Assembly: GCF_002885955.2 (NCBI RefSeq)
Contig: NZ_POQS01000005.1
Span: 213,597-277,596 of the forward strand
DNA length: 64,000 bases
Direction of reading: 5' to 3'
Origin: Achromobacter pulmonis
Lineage (GTDB): Bacteria > Pseudomonadota > Gammaproteobacteria > Burkholderiales > Burkholderiaceae_B
A program made the translations under genes and the position numbers. The notes beneath the pieces were generated by a model. That model ran no database searches. It was not told the DNA's origin and saw only the letters and a list, made by a program, of their open reading frames with translations. Position 1 is the stretch's first letter. Every line of letters starts with the position of its first letter. Positions 1 through 7,585 of the stretch are shown one piece after another.

Positions 1-596
1 GCGGTGATGCCCTGGTCGCGCAGCACGGGTATGAGCATGTCCATGATGGCGAATTTCTCCTGTGAACTGACGCCGCTGGTCGGCTCGTCCATCAGCAGCA
101 GGCGCGGCTTGAGCGCCAGCGCCACGGCGATGTCGATGAGCTTGCGCATGCCTTCGGGCAGCGAGCCGATCTCGCGCTTGCTGTGGCCTTGCAGGTGGAA
201 CAGGCGCAGCAGCGCCGCGGCTTCGTCGCGCGCCTCGGGGGTGGACAGCGGCGACAGCCGCCAGAAGCCGCGGCGCGCGGCGATGGCGAGCAGCAGGTTC
301 TGTTCGACCGTCTGTTCGGTGAAGAGCTGCGGCAGCTGGAAGGCGCGCGCGATGCCCAGCCGGGCGATCCGGCGCGGCGGCAGCCGCGTCAATTCCACGC
401 CGTCGAACTGCACGCTGCCGGCCGAGGCCCGCACATAGCCCGTGCACAGGTTCAGGAAGGTGGTCTTGCCCGAGCCGTTGGGGCCGATGATGGAGGCCAG
501 TTCGCCCGCGTGCAGCGTCAGGTCCACGCCGTTGGCGGCCTTGACCCCGCCGAATTCGATGTGCAGGCCGCGGGCCTGCAGGATGGGCGCGCTCAT
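1..596 (-). CDS. Branched-chain amino acid-type ABC transporter ATP-binding protein, LivG-like (partial, 3' end outside window)
   Basis: The first 198 codons of an ABC ATPase are visible; the gene runs off the window edge. A Walker A motif GPNGSGKTT lies at residues 38-46. A signature-like GSLPEGMRK follows near residue 160 and a Walker B LLLMDEPTSG near 180. The wording is that of the LivG family, which powers uptake of branched-chain amino acids or other small carboxylated or amide substrates from the cytoplasmic face. Its ATG overlaps the stop of the LivM-type permease gene (ATGA, 593-596), so the two are translationally coupled. It is the fourth gene of an SBP-LivH-LivM-LivG operon, and a LivF gene probably follows beyond the edge. 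The true substrate cannot be told from sequence. Confidence 0.9.
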   Translation of the reverse strand, partial: MSAPILQARGLHIEFGGVKAANGVDLTLHAGELASIIGPNGSGKTTFLNLCTGYVRASAGSVQFDGVELTRLPPRRIARLGIARAFQLPQLFTEQTVEQNLLLAIAARRGFWRLSPLSTPEARDEAAALLRLFHLQGHSKREIGSLPEGMRKLIDIAVALALKPRLLLMDEPTSGVSSQEKFAIMDMLIPVLRDQGIT

Positions 597-1552
597 GCCG
601 AGGCCTCCTTGGCGGCGCGGGCCGCGCCCGCTTTCCTGACCAGGCCGCACAGGCCTTGCGGCGCGAACAGCACGATGAGTATGAGCACGGCGCCCATGAT
701 GAGCTGCCAGGCGTTGGCGGCCGCGGCGCTGGCGTAGCTGCGCAGCAGTTCGAAGCCCACCGCGCCGGCCAGCGCGCCGGCCACGTGCCCCACGCCGCCC
801 AGCACCGCGATGAACACGAATTCGGCGGACTTGGTCCAGTAGCCCAGTTCGGGCGTGACGTGGCCGGTGCCCAGCGCCGCCAGCGCGCCGCCCAGGCCGG
901 CCAGCGCCGCCGAGGCGACGTAGGCGCGGTAGAGCACGGCGCGGCCCGACACCCCCAGGTATTCCAGGCGGGTCTCGTTGGTTTTCAGCGCCGACAGCGC
1001 CTGGCCCTGGGGCGAGGCCAGATAGCGCGAGGTGGCGAGCAGCGCCAGCGCCAGCAGCGCCACCGCGAGCGCATACGTGGCCGGGCCGTAGTCGTCGGCC
1101 GGCAGCGCCAGGCCGGCGTAGCGGTGTTGCGCGACGGTCAGGCCGTCGCTGCCGCCGGTCAGGTCATAGAGCTTGAGCAGCAGCGTGAAGCCCACCATCG
1201 AGAAAGCCAGGTTCAGCATGGCGAAGAAGATGTCGCGGTAGCGCACCAGGATGGCGCCCAGCGCCGCGCCCAGCAGCGCGCTGCACGCCACGGCGAAAGG
1301 CAGCGTGAGCAGCAGTTCCGGACCCAGCCAGCGCGATCCGAACGCCACCGCATAGGCGCCGGCGGCGAAGTACAGCGCGTGGCCGTAGGAGATCTGGCCG
1401 GCGCGCAGCAGCACCAGGATGCCCAGCGCCACCACCGCCTCGGCGACCGCCATGAACAGGATGGCGCGCAGTCCGGGCGCCATCGCGGGCGCGGCCAGCA
1501 GGATGGCCGCGGCCAGCAGCACGGGCGCCTTGTCGCGTAGAGAAAATTGCAT
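593..1552 (-). CDS. Branched-chain amino acid-type ABC permease, LivM-like
   Basis: A 319-residue polytopic inner-membrane protein, normal length for LivM. It has about eight to ten hydrophobic segments beginning near residue 11. The family stretch RAGQISYGHALYFAAGAYA is at about residues 50-68. The central YDLTGGSDGLTV and late AVLGGVGHVAGALAGA are also typical of LivM permeases. It should form the translocation pore with the LivH-like product. The gene starts 3 bp after the livH-like stop and its own stop overlaps the livG-like start. Nothing is truncated. Substrate is inferred only to family level: branched-chain amino acids, amides or aromatic acids are all used by such systems. Confidence 0.9.
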   Translation of the reverse strand: MQFSLRDKAPVLLAAAILLAAPAMAPGLRAILFMAVAEAVVALGILVLLRAGQISYGHALYFAAGAYAVAFGSRWLGPELLLTLPFAVACSALLGAALGAILVRYRDIFFAMLNLAFSMVGFTLLLKLYDLTGGSDGLTVAQHRYAGLALPADDYGPATYALAVALLALALLATSRYLASPQGQALSALKTNETRLEYLGVSGRAVLYRAYVASAALAGLGGALAALGTGHVTPELGYWTKSAEFVFIAVLGGVGHVAGALAGAVGFELLRSYASAAAANAWQLIMGAVLILIVLFAPQGLCGLVRKAGAARAAKEASA

Positions 1553-1555
1553 GAT

Positions 1556-2455
1556 TCAAACCCTCTTCACCTGCGCGCGGCCGAACAGCCCGTAGGGCCG
1601 GACCAGCAGGATTAGCGTCATCACCACGTAGGGGACGACCGATGCGATTTCGCTGTACAGGTGCACGCACAGCGCCTGGCCCAGCCCGATGATGAGCGCG
1701 GTTACCGCCGCGCCCTGGAAATGGCCTAGCCCGGCCGCGGCCACGATGGCGAAGGACAGCACGATGGTGTCGGCGCCGATGCCCGGCACCAGCGAAGTGG
1801 TGGGCGAGGCCAGCGCGCCGCCCAGCGCCGCCAGCATGGCGCCCAGCGTGAAGGTCAGCAGGTAAACGCGCCTGGCGTTCACGCCCAGCGTGCAGGCGAC
1901 CTCGTAGTCCTCGATCACGGCGGTGATGAGCTTGCCCTGGCGCGTGTACGAAAAGAACCAGGTCAGGCCCGCCATCACCGCCACCGCCGCGGCCGGCAGC
2001 AGCACGAGCTGGTAGACGGTGTAGTAGATGCCGCCGATCTCCAGCATGCCCAGGCGCGCCAGCGGCGCGTCGGCGAAGATGGGCTCCACGCCGAACAGCA
2101 GCTTCTGCGCGTCCTCCAGCATCATGAAGATGCCGAAGGTGATGAGGATCTGCAGCGAGGGTTCCTTGCCGTAGACGCGCCGCAGCAGCACGCGCTCGAT
2201 TACCGGGCCCAGGGCCAGTCCGACCACCAGCGCGGCCGCGAGCAGCGCGGGATAGGTCCAGGCGCCGCCGTCGGGGCCGGCCAGCCACAGGCCGAGCGCC
2301 GCGGCCGTATAGGCGCCCAGCGCGTAGAAGCTGCCATGGGCGATGTTGAGGATGCGCATGATGCCGAAGATCAGGCTCAGCCCCACCGCGACCATGAACG
2401 AGACCGACGCCTGCGCCAGCCCGTCCAGGAGCGCCAACAATAGGGTTTGCTGCAT
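1556..2455 (-). CDS. Branched-chain amino acid-type ABC permease, LivH-like
   Basis: A 299-residue integral membrane protein of the LivH family. The N-terminal run GLSLIFGIMRILNIAHGSFYALGAY is the family hallmark (split here by description only: GLSLIFGIMRILN then IAHGSFYALG). There are about eight hydrophobic segments, and the C-terminus ends in a short cytoplasmic tail (GRAQVKRV). It pairs with the LivM-type permease encoded 3 bp downstream. It lies 11 bp after the stop of the binding-protein gene, so all four genes form one operon read on the minus strand. Length and motifs are ordinary and no damage is seen. Confidence 0.9.
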   Translation of the reverse strand: MQQTLLLALLDGLAQASVSFMVAVGLSLIFGIMRILNIAHGSFYALGAYTAAALGLWLAGPDGGAWTYPALLAAALVVGLALGPVIERVLLRRVYGKEPSLQILITFGIFMMLEDAQKLLFGVEPIFADAPLARLGMLEIGGIYYTVYQLVLLPAAAVAVMAGLTWFFSYTRQGKLITAVIEDYEVACTLGVNARRVYLLTFTLGAMLAALGGALASPTTSLVPGIGADTIVLSFAIVAAAGLGHFQGAAVTALIIGLGQALCVHLYSEIASVVPYVVMTLILLVRPYGLFGRAQVKRV

Positions 2456-2466
2456 GGTCGCCGCCG

Positions 2467-3753
2467 TTATTCAGCCGGGATGGAGATCTGTTCGAGCAGC
2501 GACGGCTTGAGCGTGCGCAGCCAGTCGTCGGTCTTTTCGCCCACCGGCGGCGAGACCAGCTCGGGCGGAATCAGCGCCAGCCGCGACAGCGTCAGGAACG
2601 GCTGGCCCTCGGCCGGCTTGCTGACGCCGTAGAGCTGGCCTTCCATGGCCTGGTGGTCCGCGCGGATGGCCAGCTTGCCGGTGTAGTCGTCCAGCTGCAG
2701 GCCGTCCCAGCCTTGCAGCAGCGCGGTCTTGAGCGTGGCGGGCTGGCCGTCCCAGCGCTGTTCCAGCGCCTGGCGCACGGCCGACAGGGCCTGGGCCATG
2801 TGGTAGGCGGGGAAGCTGGGATAGGCGCGCGTCTTGGCGCGGAAGTCTTCCACGAACTTGCGGTGCTGCGCGTTGTCGCGCATGGCCGGGTTGAACGCCC
2901 AGCTGTCGCCGCGCATGCCCACGATCGCGTTGGCCGGGAAGGTCTTGCCCAATTGCTCCAGCGAGCTCTGCCCGTTGGGCGCCACCAGGCGGCTGGTGCG
3001 GAACAGCGCGCGCGAGGACGACTGCTTGACGAAGGTGTTCATGTCGCCGCCCCACAGCGTGGTGAAGACGACGTCGGGGCGCAGCGCCGACAGGCGCGAG
3101 ATTTCGGTCGAATAGTCGGCCGTGCCCAGCTTGGGGAACAGCTCGGCCACGAACTTCACGTCCGGCCGCAGCGCCTGCACCGCCTCCTTGAACGCGGCCC
3201 AGTTGTCGCGGCCGAAGGCGTAATCCTGGTTGATGCCGGCGATGGTCTTGACCTGCGGCATGTCCTTGAGCAGGTAGAGCGCGGCGGCCACGTTGTTCGA
3301 GGGCGTGTAGTCGGCGGTGCGGTACACGTGGTCGTAGCGCTGTTCCTCGAACAGCCGCGCGGTGCCGCAGTCCCACAGCAGGGTCGGCATCTTGAGCTGC
3401 TCGGCCACCGGCGCCACCGCCAGGCAGGTCGAGCTGGACAGCCCGATCACCATGGCGTCGACCTGGTTCGATTCGACCAGGCGCTTGTACTCGATAACCG
3501 TGTTGTCCACGCCCTGGTTCTCGTCGAAGAACGTCAGCTTCACCTGCGCGCCCTTGATGCCGCCCTGGCGGTTGATGTCGGCGGCCACCAGTTCGGCGGC
3601 GTCGCGGGCCGGCACCCCGAACACCGCGCCGGCGCCGGACAGGAAGGTCGAGATGCCGATCCGGACGCTGCGGTCGGATTGGGCCTGGGCTGCGCTGGCG
3701 CACAGCAAAAGGGCGCTGACCGTGGCCAGTGCGGTTTTACGGGATAGGCGCAT
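2467..3753 (-). CDS. Periplasmic substrate-binding protein of the Liv-type ABC transporter (Peripla_BP_6 family)
   Basis: A 428-residue periplasmic receptor for the transporter encoded downstream. The ATG at 3753 is chosen because a GGGGAG ribosome-binding site sits just upstream and the protein then opens with a classical signal peptide (MRLSRKTALATVSALLLCASAAQA). The mature part begins like type I periplasmic-binding folds (SVRIGISTFLSGAGAVFG) and contains the usual VKLTFFDENQ segment. The frame is open further upstream, but that part lies in the AT-rich control region and is not protein-like. It is the first gene of the liv-type operon. A 16-bp palindrome 38 bp before the start (3791-3806) probably places it under the divergent TrmB-family regulator. 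Confidence 0.88.
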   Translation of the reverse strand: MRLSRKTALATVSALLLCASAAQAQSDRSVRIGISTFLSGAGAVFGVPARDAAELVAADINRQGGIKGAQVKLTFFDENQGVDNTVIEYKRLVESNQVDAMVIGLSSSTCLAVAPVAEQLKMPTLLWDCGTARLFEEQRYDHVYRTADYTPSNNVAAALYLLKDMPQVKTIAGINQDYAFGRDNWAAFKEAVQALRPDVKFVAELFPKLGTADYSTEISRLSALRPDVVFTTLWGGDMNTFVKQSSSRALFRTSRLVAPNGQSSLEQLGKTFPANAIVGMRGDSWAFNPAMRDNAQHRKFVEDFRAKTRAYPSFPAYHMAQALSAVRQALEQRWDGQPATLKTALLQGWDGLQLDDYTGKLAIRADHQAMEGQLYGVSKPAEGQPFLTLSRLALIPPELVSPPVGEKTDDWLRTLKPSLLEQISIPAE

Positions 3754-3790
3754 GAGTGACTCCCCTGGGTGTACGCGTCCGGACAAAGAT

Positions 3791-3806
3791 GACGGAAATT
3801 TCCGAC
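3791..3806. promoter_or_regulatory. Candidate TrmB-family operator O1 (GACGGA-N4-TCCGAC)
   Basis: Sixteen bases with 6-bp arms separated by four bases. One arm base differs from the two perfect copies near the regulator gene. It lies 38 bp upstream of the liv-type binding-protein start, where a repressor could block that promoter. Assignment to the neighbouring regulator is inferred from position and repetition. Confidence 0.55.
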
Positions 3807-3821
3807 ATCGATTTCTTTTGC

Positions 3822-3838
3822 TTCCCGTTTTACGGGAA
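3822..3838. repeat. Perfect 7-3-7 inverted repeat TTCCCGT-TTT-ACGGGAA in the liv/TrmB intergenic region
   Basis: A perfect inverted repeat inside the 374-bp AT-rich region between the divergent liv-type operon and its presumed regulator. It differs from the GTCGGA/TCCGAC operators, so it may bind a second regulator or form a short hairpin in the liv leader. No protein can be named. Confidence 0.35.
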
Positions 3839-3999
3839 TCATGACGCCGAATCGTAAGTTTGTCGGGTATATGCGTCAATGTCGCATGTGCCGCTTTTAT
3901 CTTGGGAAGTTTATTTAATGCATTGATTATTAATGATAAGTTAATAAAACTAGGTGTTTTCCCTGTTTCCGGCTCCGGTGATTTGAGTGGACAAAGCGA

Positions 4000-4050
4000 T
4001 ATAGTGTCGGAAAACTCCGACTTGAATTTTTTAAGTCGGATTGTTCCGAC
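4000..4050 (+). promoter_or_regulatory. Candidate TrmB-family promoter/operator region (O2 4006-4021, O3 4035-4050)
   Basis: Two perfect copies of GTCGGA-N4-TCCGAC lie at 4006-4021 and 4035-4050, 29 bp apart start to start, which is close to three helical turns. A -10-like TATAGT at 4000-4005 directly abuts the first copy, so a bound regulator would cover the start site. No good -35 was found. With the copy at 3791-3806 this makes a three-site array between the divergent genes. Autoregulation of the TrmB-family gene is the simplest reading. Confidence 0.6.
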
Positions 4051-4127
4051 AAATTGAATGGCAGAGCGCTTCGTTACACTGCGGCAGGTGGCTCTGGCCA
4101 TTCACCAACAACGAGCGAACCGGCGCA

Positions 4128-4877
4128 ATGGATGTAGAAGATCAACTCGCCCGCCTGGGCATCAGCGGCAATCTGTTCAAGGTCTATCGCGCCGCGATAG
4201 AGCTGGGGGAGGCGCCCGTGTCGGAGGTCGCCACGCGCGCGGGGCTGCCGCGCACCACGGTCTACGACGCCGTCACGCGCCTGCAGGAGCACGGGCTGAT
4301 CGCGCTGGACGATCGCGGCAGCCGGTGCTTCGTCACCGCGCTCGATCCCAGCGTGCTGCTGGAGCAGGCGCAGGCGCGCCGGCAGATGCTGGAAAACATG
4401 ATGCCGCAGCTGCGCTCGCTCTATAACCAGGCCAAGGGCAAGCCCAACATCCGCTTCTACGAAGGCGCCGAGGGCGTGCGCACGGTGCTGCGCGATTCGC
4501 TGTCGGCCGAGTCCAAGCAGCTGCGCGCGATCTTTTCCATGTCCGAGCTGGAGGACGCGCCCGGCCTGGACGAGATCGACGTCTATCGCGCCGAGCGGAT
4601 CGCCCTGGGCATCCACATGAAGGTCGTGCGCTCGCGCAGCCGCGACACCGCCGACATCTGGCCGTCCAGCGTGGACGAGCTGCGCGAACTGCGCTTCGCG
4701 CCGGAACACATGACGCTATCCATGACCGCGCTGATCTACGACCACCGCGTCGCGCTGGTGTCGTCGCGGCGCGAGAACTACGGGCTCATCATCGAAAGCG
4801 AGGAATTCGCCGCCTTGCAGCGCACGCTGTTCGACGCGATCTGGTCGCTGAGCCACCCGCCCGAAGCCGAAGGCTGA
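4128..4877 (+). CDS. TrmB-family transcriptional regulator, presumed controller of the liv-type operon
   Basis: A 249-residue DNA-binding protein. Residues about 3-70 form a TrmB-type winged helix (VSEVATRAGLPRTTVYDAV is the recognition region), followed by a short coiled linker. A C-terminal effector domain begins at NIRFYEGAEGVRTVLRDSL. The ATG at 4128 is preferred over an upstream in-frame start because the earlier codons run through the palindromic operators. The gene is divergent from the Liv-type operon and separated from it by three palindromes, so it probably senses the transported substrate or a metabolite. TrmB proteins are best known as sugar-responsive regulators in archaea. Use beside a Liv-type transporter in a betaproteobacterium is less familiar. 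The ligand is unknown. Confidence 0.8.
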   Translation: MDVEDQLARLGISGNLFKVYRAAIELGEAPVSEVATRAGLPRTTVYDAVTRLQEHGLIALDDRGSRCFVTALDPSVLLEQAQARRQMLENMMPQLRSLYNQAKGKPNIRFYEGAEGVRTVLRDSLSAESKQLRAIFSMSELEDAPGLDEIDVYRAERIALGIHMKVVRSRSRDTADIWPSSVDELRELRFAPEHMTLSMTALIYDHRVALVSSRRENYGLIIESEEFAALQRTLFDAIWSLSHPPEAEG

Positions 4878-4892
4878 GGCGGGCGGGCCCGG

Positions 4893-5663
4893 TCAGTCCG
4901 TCTTCCAGCCCCACTTGCGGAAGATGGCCTTGCCTTCGGGCGCTTCGAGGAAATCGACGAAGGCCTGGGCCTGGGGATTGGCCTTGCCCTTGCGGGTCAC
5001 GACCGCGCCGGCGTCGCGATAGATGCGGTACGGCTCTTCCACCTCGACCATGCTGGCCAGATCGGGATTCGACACCTGCCAGATGTTCCAGATCAGCCAG
5101 GCGTCGATGCTCTGGTCCTCGGTCCATTGCTTGCGGGCCTGGGCGCTGTTGCCCGCTTCCGGCAAGATTAGGTTGGCGCGCAGCGCCCGCACGCTTTCGA
5201 TGTCGCCCAGCCGGCCGGCCACGTCCTCCCACAGCCCGGTCTGCCCGGCGCCCGAGACCGCCATGACCTTGACGCCCGGCTTGAGCAGGTCCTTGAAGCC
5301 GCCGATGCCCTTGGGGTTGCCGGGACGCACCAGGATGGCGGCGGGACGCAGGTACAGCGGGCGGGCCTCGCGCAGGTCGAACACGCCGGGCAGCGCCGTG
5401 GCGAAGCCGCTCATCATGTTTTCCGCGCCGCTGTAGATCACGTCGGCGTCCTGTTTGGCCTGTTCGGCCCAGGCCGGCGTGGGGCCGGCGGTGACCGTCA
5501 CGCGCAGGCCGTGCTGCTTGCCGAAGGCGGCGGCCGCTTCCTTCATGGCCGGGGCGGGGCCGCCCGGTCCGTACACATTGAGGTCCTGCGCCGCCCAGGC
5601 GGCGGGGCCCGCCAGGCAGGCCAGGGCGGCCACGCCGCAGGCGAACTTTCTGATCGACTTCAT
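4893..5663 (-). CDS. AcfC-like periplasmic substrate-binding protein (orphan)
   Basis: A 256-residue secreted binding protein. The ATG at 5663 gives a clean signal peptide ending in AWA-AQDL. The mature start LNVYGPGGPAPAMKEAAAAFG and the central DVIYSGAENMMSGF match the AcfC branch (accessory colonization factor C) of the type II binding-protein fold. AcfC is related to molybdate and sulfate binding proteins. The C-terminal AFVDFLEAPEGKAIFRKWGW is the usual end of that fold. No permease or ATPase gene is adjacent on its strand. It is convergent with the TrmB-family gene and divergent from the META lipoprotein. The ligand is unknown; AcfC-type proteins have been proposed to bind small oxyanions. 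Confidence 0.75.
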   Translation of the reverse strand: MKSIRKFACGVAALACLAGPAAWAAQDLNVYGPGGPAPAMKEAAAAFGKQHGLRVTVTAGPTPAWAEQAKQDADVIYSGAENMMSGFATALPGVFDLREARPLYLRPAAILVRPGNPKGIGGFKDLLKPGVKVMAVSGAGQTGLWEDVAGRLGDIESVRALRANLILPEAGNSAQARKQWTEDQSIDAWLIWNIWQVSNPDLASMVEVEEPYRIYRDAGAVVTRKGKANPQAQAFVDFLEAPEGKAIFRKWGWKTD

Positions 5664-6047
5664 GGTTGTTTCCGCTGTATTCCGATGCGCGCCGGGGCCG
5701 GCGCGCCAGGTTGGTCTGAGGGCATGCCGTGGCGTGCGGGGCATGCTTTCAATGGACGCATGCGGGAAAGCGGATATTCCGCAAGACGGTCCGCCGGCGC
5801 GTCCGGCGGACAGCAAAATCCGGAAGATAGGGGTGGGCAGCGCGCCGTTAGCGGCTTTTTGGCAAGAAATGCATGATTTTGCGGGTATCGTGTCTATATG
5901 TAAACGCGACGGGCCGGCCGCGCGGGGGAAGCCGGAACGGCTTGCAAGATTTTGAAACGGCCTACCCGCCCTTCGGTCCGATTCGTCCATACCCCGGACG
6001 TAGAATGCCGCTTTTCACCCGTGCCATCCGGCTCAAAGGACCGAACC
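5664..6047. other. Intergenic region (384 bp) between divergent AcfC-like and META-lipoprotein genes
   Basis: No convincing gene was found on either strand. A -10-like TAGAAT at 6001-6006 stands 41 bp before the lipoprotein start, but no matching -35 is visible. The short frames here change reading phase and have no family resemblance. The stretch probably holds the two divergent promoters. Confidence 0.4.
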
Positions 6048-6860
6048 ATGAAAAAAACCATTCTCCTTGCGTCCGTATGCGCCGCGCTGCTCCAAGCTTG
6101 CGCCCCGGCATCGTCCCCTCGCGAAGAATCCTCCATGCCTACCAACGCCGCCACCTCCGCCTCCAGCCAAGTGACCCTGCCCGCCTACTACTGGCGCCTG
6201 GCTTCCGCCGTCGACGCCTCGGGCAAGCCGATAGCCGCGCTGCAGGAAGGCATCGGCCGTCCGCTGCGCCTGGAGTTCAGCGACGACAAGATGAGTGTGC
6301 GCGGCGGCTGCAACACCCAGTTCGGCGGCTACGCCTACAAGAACGGCGTGCTGCGCATCGACAACCTGGCCTCCACCATGAAGGCCTGCGAACCGGCCCT
6401 GATGAAGCTGGACGCCGAACTCGGCCTGCGCCTGAAGGGCGAGCTGCGCGCCACGCTAGGCGGCGACAGCGCCGAGCCCACCCTGGAGCTGGTGGCCAAG
6501 GACGGCAGCGTGCTGAAGTTCGTCGGCGAGCCCACGCCCGAAACGCGCTACGGCAGCGCCGGCGAAATCATGTTCCTGGAAGTCGCCCCGAAGAAAACGG
6601 CGTGCAGCCATCCGCTGATTCCCGGCTACCAGTGCCTGATGGTGCGCGAGCGCCGCTACAACGAGGCCGGCGTCGCGCAGCCCACGACCGACGAATGGCG
6701 CCCGCTGTACCAGTCGATCGAGGGTTATGAGCACCAGGACGGCATGCGCACCGTGCTGCGCGTCAAGCGCTACGACTGGAAGAACCCGCCGGCCGACGCG
6801 CCGTCCCAGGTGTACGTGCTGGACATGGTGGTGGAGCAGGGCGCCGCCCGCAAGAAGTAA
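6048..6860 (+). CDS. META (HslJ-like) and DUF4377 domain lipoprotein
   Basis: A 270-residue predicted lipoprotein. The signal sequence MKKTILLASVCAALLQAC ends in a lipobox with acceptor Cys18. A META domain covers about residues 45-155: it opens YYWRLASAVDASG and contains the hallmark GGCNTQFGGYAYKNGVLRI and MKACEPALMKLDAEL. A DUF4377 domain follows (HPLIPGYQCLMVRERRY to DMVVEQ). META proteins are envelope proteins linked to heat-shock or antibiotic tolerance (HslJ in E. coli), and no enzymatic role is established. The start follows an AAAGGA ribosome-binding site. The gene stands alone and is convergent with the haemoglobin fusion gene. Confidence 0.85.
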   Translation: MKKTILLASVCAALLQACAPASSPREESSMPTNAATSASSQVTLPAYYWRLASAVDASGKPIAALQEGIGRPLRLEFSDDKMSVRGGCNTQFGGYAYKNGVLRIDNLASTMKACEPALMKLDAELGLRLKGELRATLGGDSAEPTLELVAKDGSVLKFVGEPTPETRYGSAGEIMFLEVAPKKTACSHPLIPGYQCLMVRERRYNEAGVAQPTTDEWRPLYQSIEGYEHQDGMRTVLRVKRYDWKNPPADAPSQVYVLDMVVEQGAARKK

Positions 6861-6879
6861 GAAGCACAGTAAGAAGCAC
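6856..6879. repeat. Perfect 12-bp tandem duplication AGTAAGAAGCAC x2 across the lipoprotein stop codon
   Basis: Two exact head-to-tail copies at 6856-6867 and 6868-6879. The TAA stop of the META lipoprotein lies in the first copy and the second is downstream. It looks like a recent slippage duplication without effect on the protein. Confidence 0.7.
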
Positions 6880-6887
6880 GTGAAAGC

Positions 6888-6918
6888 GCCGGGCGAGGCG
6901 GCTACGCCTCGGCCCGGC
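6888..6918. terminator. GC-rich hairpin between convergent genes, possible bidirectional terminator
   Basis: A stem with arms GCCGGGC-GAGGCG and CGCCTC-GGCCCGGC around a GCTA loop, with one bulged G. It overlaps the last codons of the minus-strand haemoglobin fusion gene. It has no U-tract, so it may slow polymerase rather than act as a classic intrinsic terminator. Confidence 0.35.
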
Positions 6919-7585
6919 AGAACGTGATCTGGAAGCTGCCCGGCAGCTCGAACGCCACGTGGTGCCGCACCTGCGGCTCGATCACCACCTGCTGGCCGCT
7001 GGTCAGCACCACCTCGGTATGCGGCGGGTCGTCAAGCGTATAGCGCAGCACGCCTGCATGCACCAGCAGCAATCCCCATGTGCCTTCCTTGACCGTATGC
7101 GCGGTGCGCAGCGCGGCGGGCAGATTGTCGGGGGTGAATATCGGACTTTGTGAGTAGGGCCGCACGCCTTCCGGCAGCACGTCGGGCAGGCTGGGCAGGC
7201 TGTGCCGCGTCTGCCACACGCTCCAGAGCTTGGCGGCGATGCCTTCGGCCATGATGTCGGCCTGTTCCTGCAGCAGCGGATGCCCGAGGCTGGCGGTGAC
7301 GCCGTGGAACAGCCCCAGCCAGCGCTGGAACAAGGGCCAGGACAAGTCCGGTATGCGCACGTGCGCCTGCACCGGCGCGCCCTTGAAGCGGCCCGTGCCC
7401 AGCAGCACCGACGACCAGAAATCGCACAGCATCTCCAGGTGGTGATCCCAGTCGGCCACGCGGGAGTTGAATATCGGCCCCAGTATTTCGTCCTGGCGCA
7501 CCAAGGCATAAAAGCGGTGCACCATCTGCTGGATGTCGGATTCGGCGATGAAGTTCGGAGCGGATGCGGGGGCGGTCTGGGGCAT
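6902..7585 (-). CDS. Group III-type truncated haemoglobin fused to a DUF1971 cupin-like domain
   Basis: A 227-residue two-domain protein from the ATG at 7585. Residues about 12-125 are a truncated haemoglobin resembling group III: Tyr26 at the B10 position (HRFYALVRQDEILGPIF), proximal His75 (VQAHVRIPDLSW) and a Trp near 89. Residues about 140-225 are a DUF1971/TehB-like small beta domain (HTVKEGTWGLLLVHAG, IEPQVRHHVAF). Globins of this class bind O2 or NO at haem, and DUF1971 proteins are associated with redox or tellurite stress; joint function is inference. The start is uncertain: two further in-frame ATGs lie upstream (one at 7660) and none has a strong ribosome-binding site. It is divergent from the degenerate ABC pair. 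Confidence 0.8.
   Translation of the reverse strand: MPQTAPASAPNFIAESDIQQMVHRFYALVRQDEILGPIFNSRVADWDHHLEMLCDFWSSVLLGTGRFKGAPVQAHVRIPDLSWPLFQRWLGLFHGVTASLGHPLLQEQADIMAEGIAAKLWSVWQTRHSLPSLPDVLPEGVRPYSQSPIFTPDNLPAALRTAHTVKEGTWGLLLVHAGVLRYTLDDPPHTEVVLTSGQQVVIEPQVRHHVAFELPGSFQITFCRAEA

Noticed and set aside
3754..4101. N-terminal extension of the liv-type binding protein by about 116 residues
   Set aside because: The extension runs through AT-rich control DNA with palindromes and precedes a proper signal peptide and ribosome-binding site at 3753.
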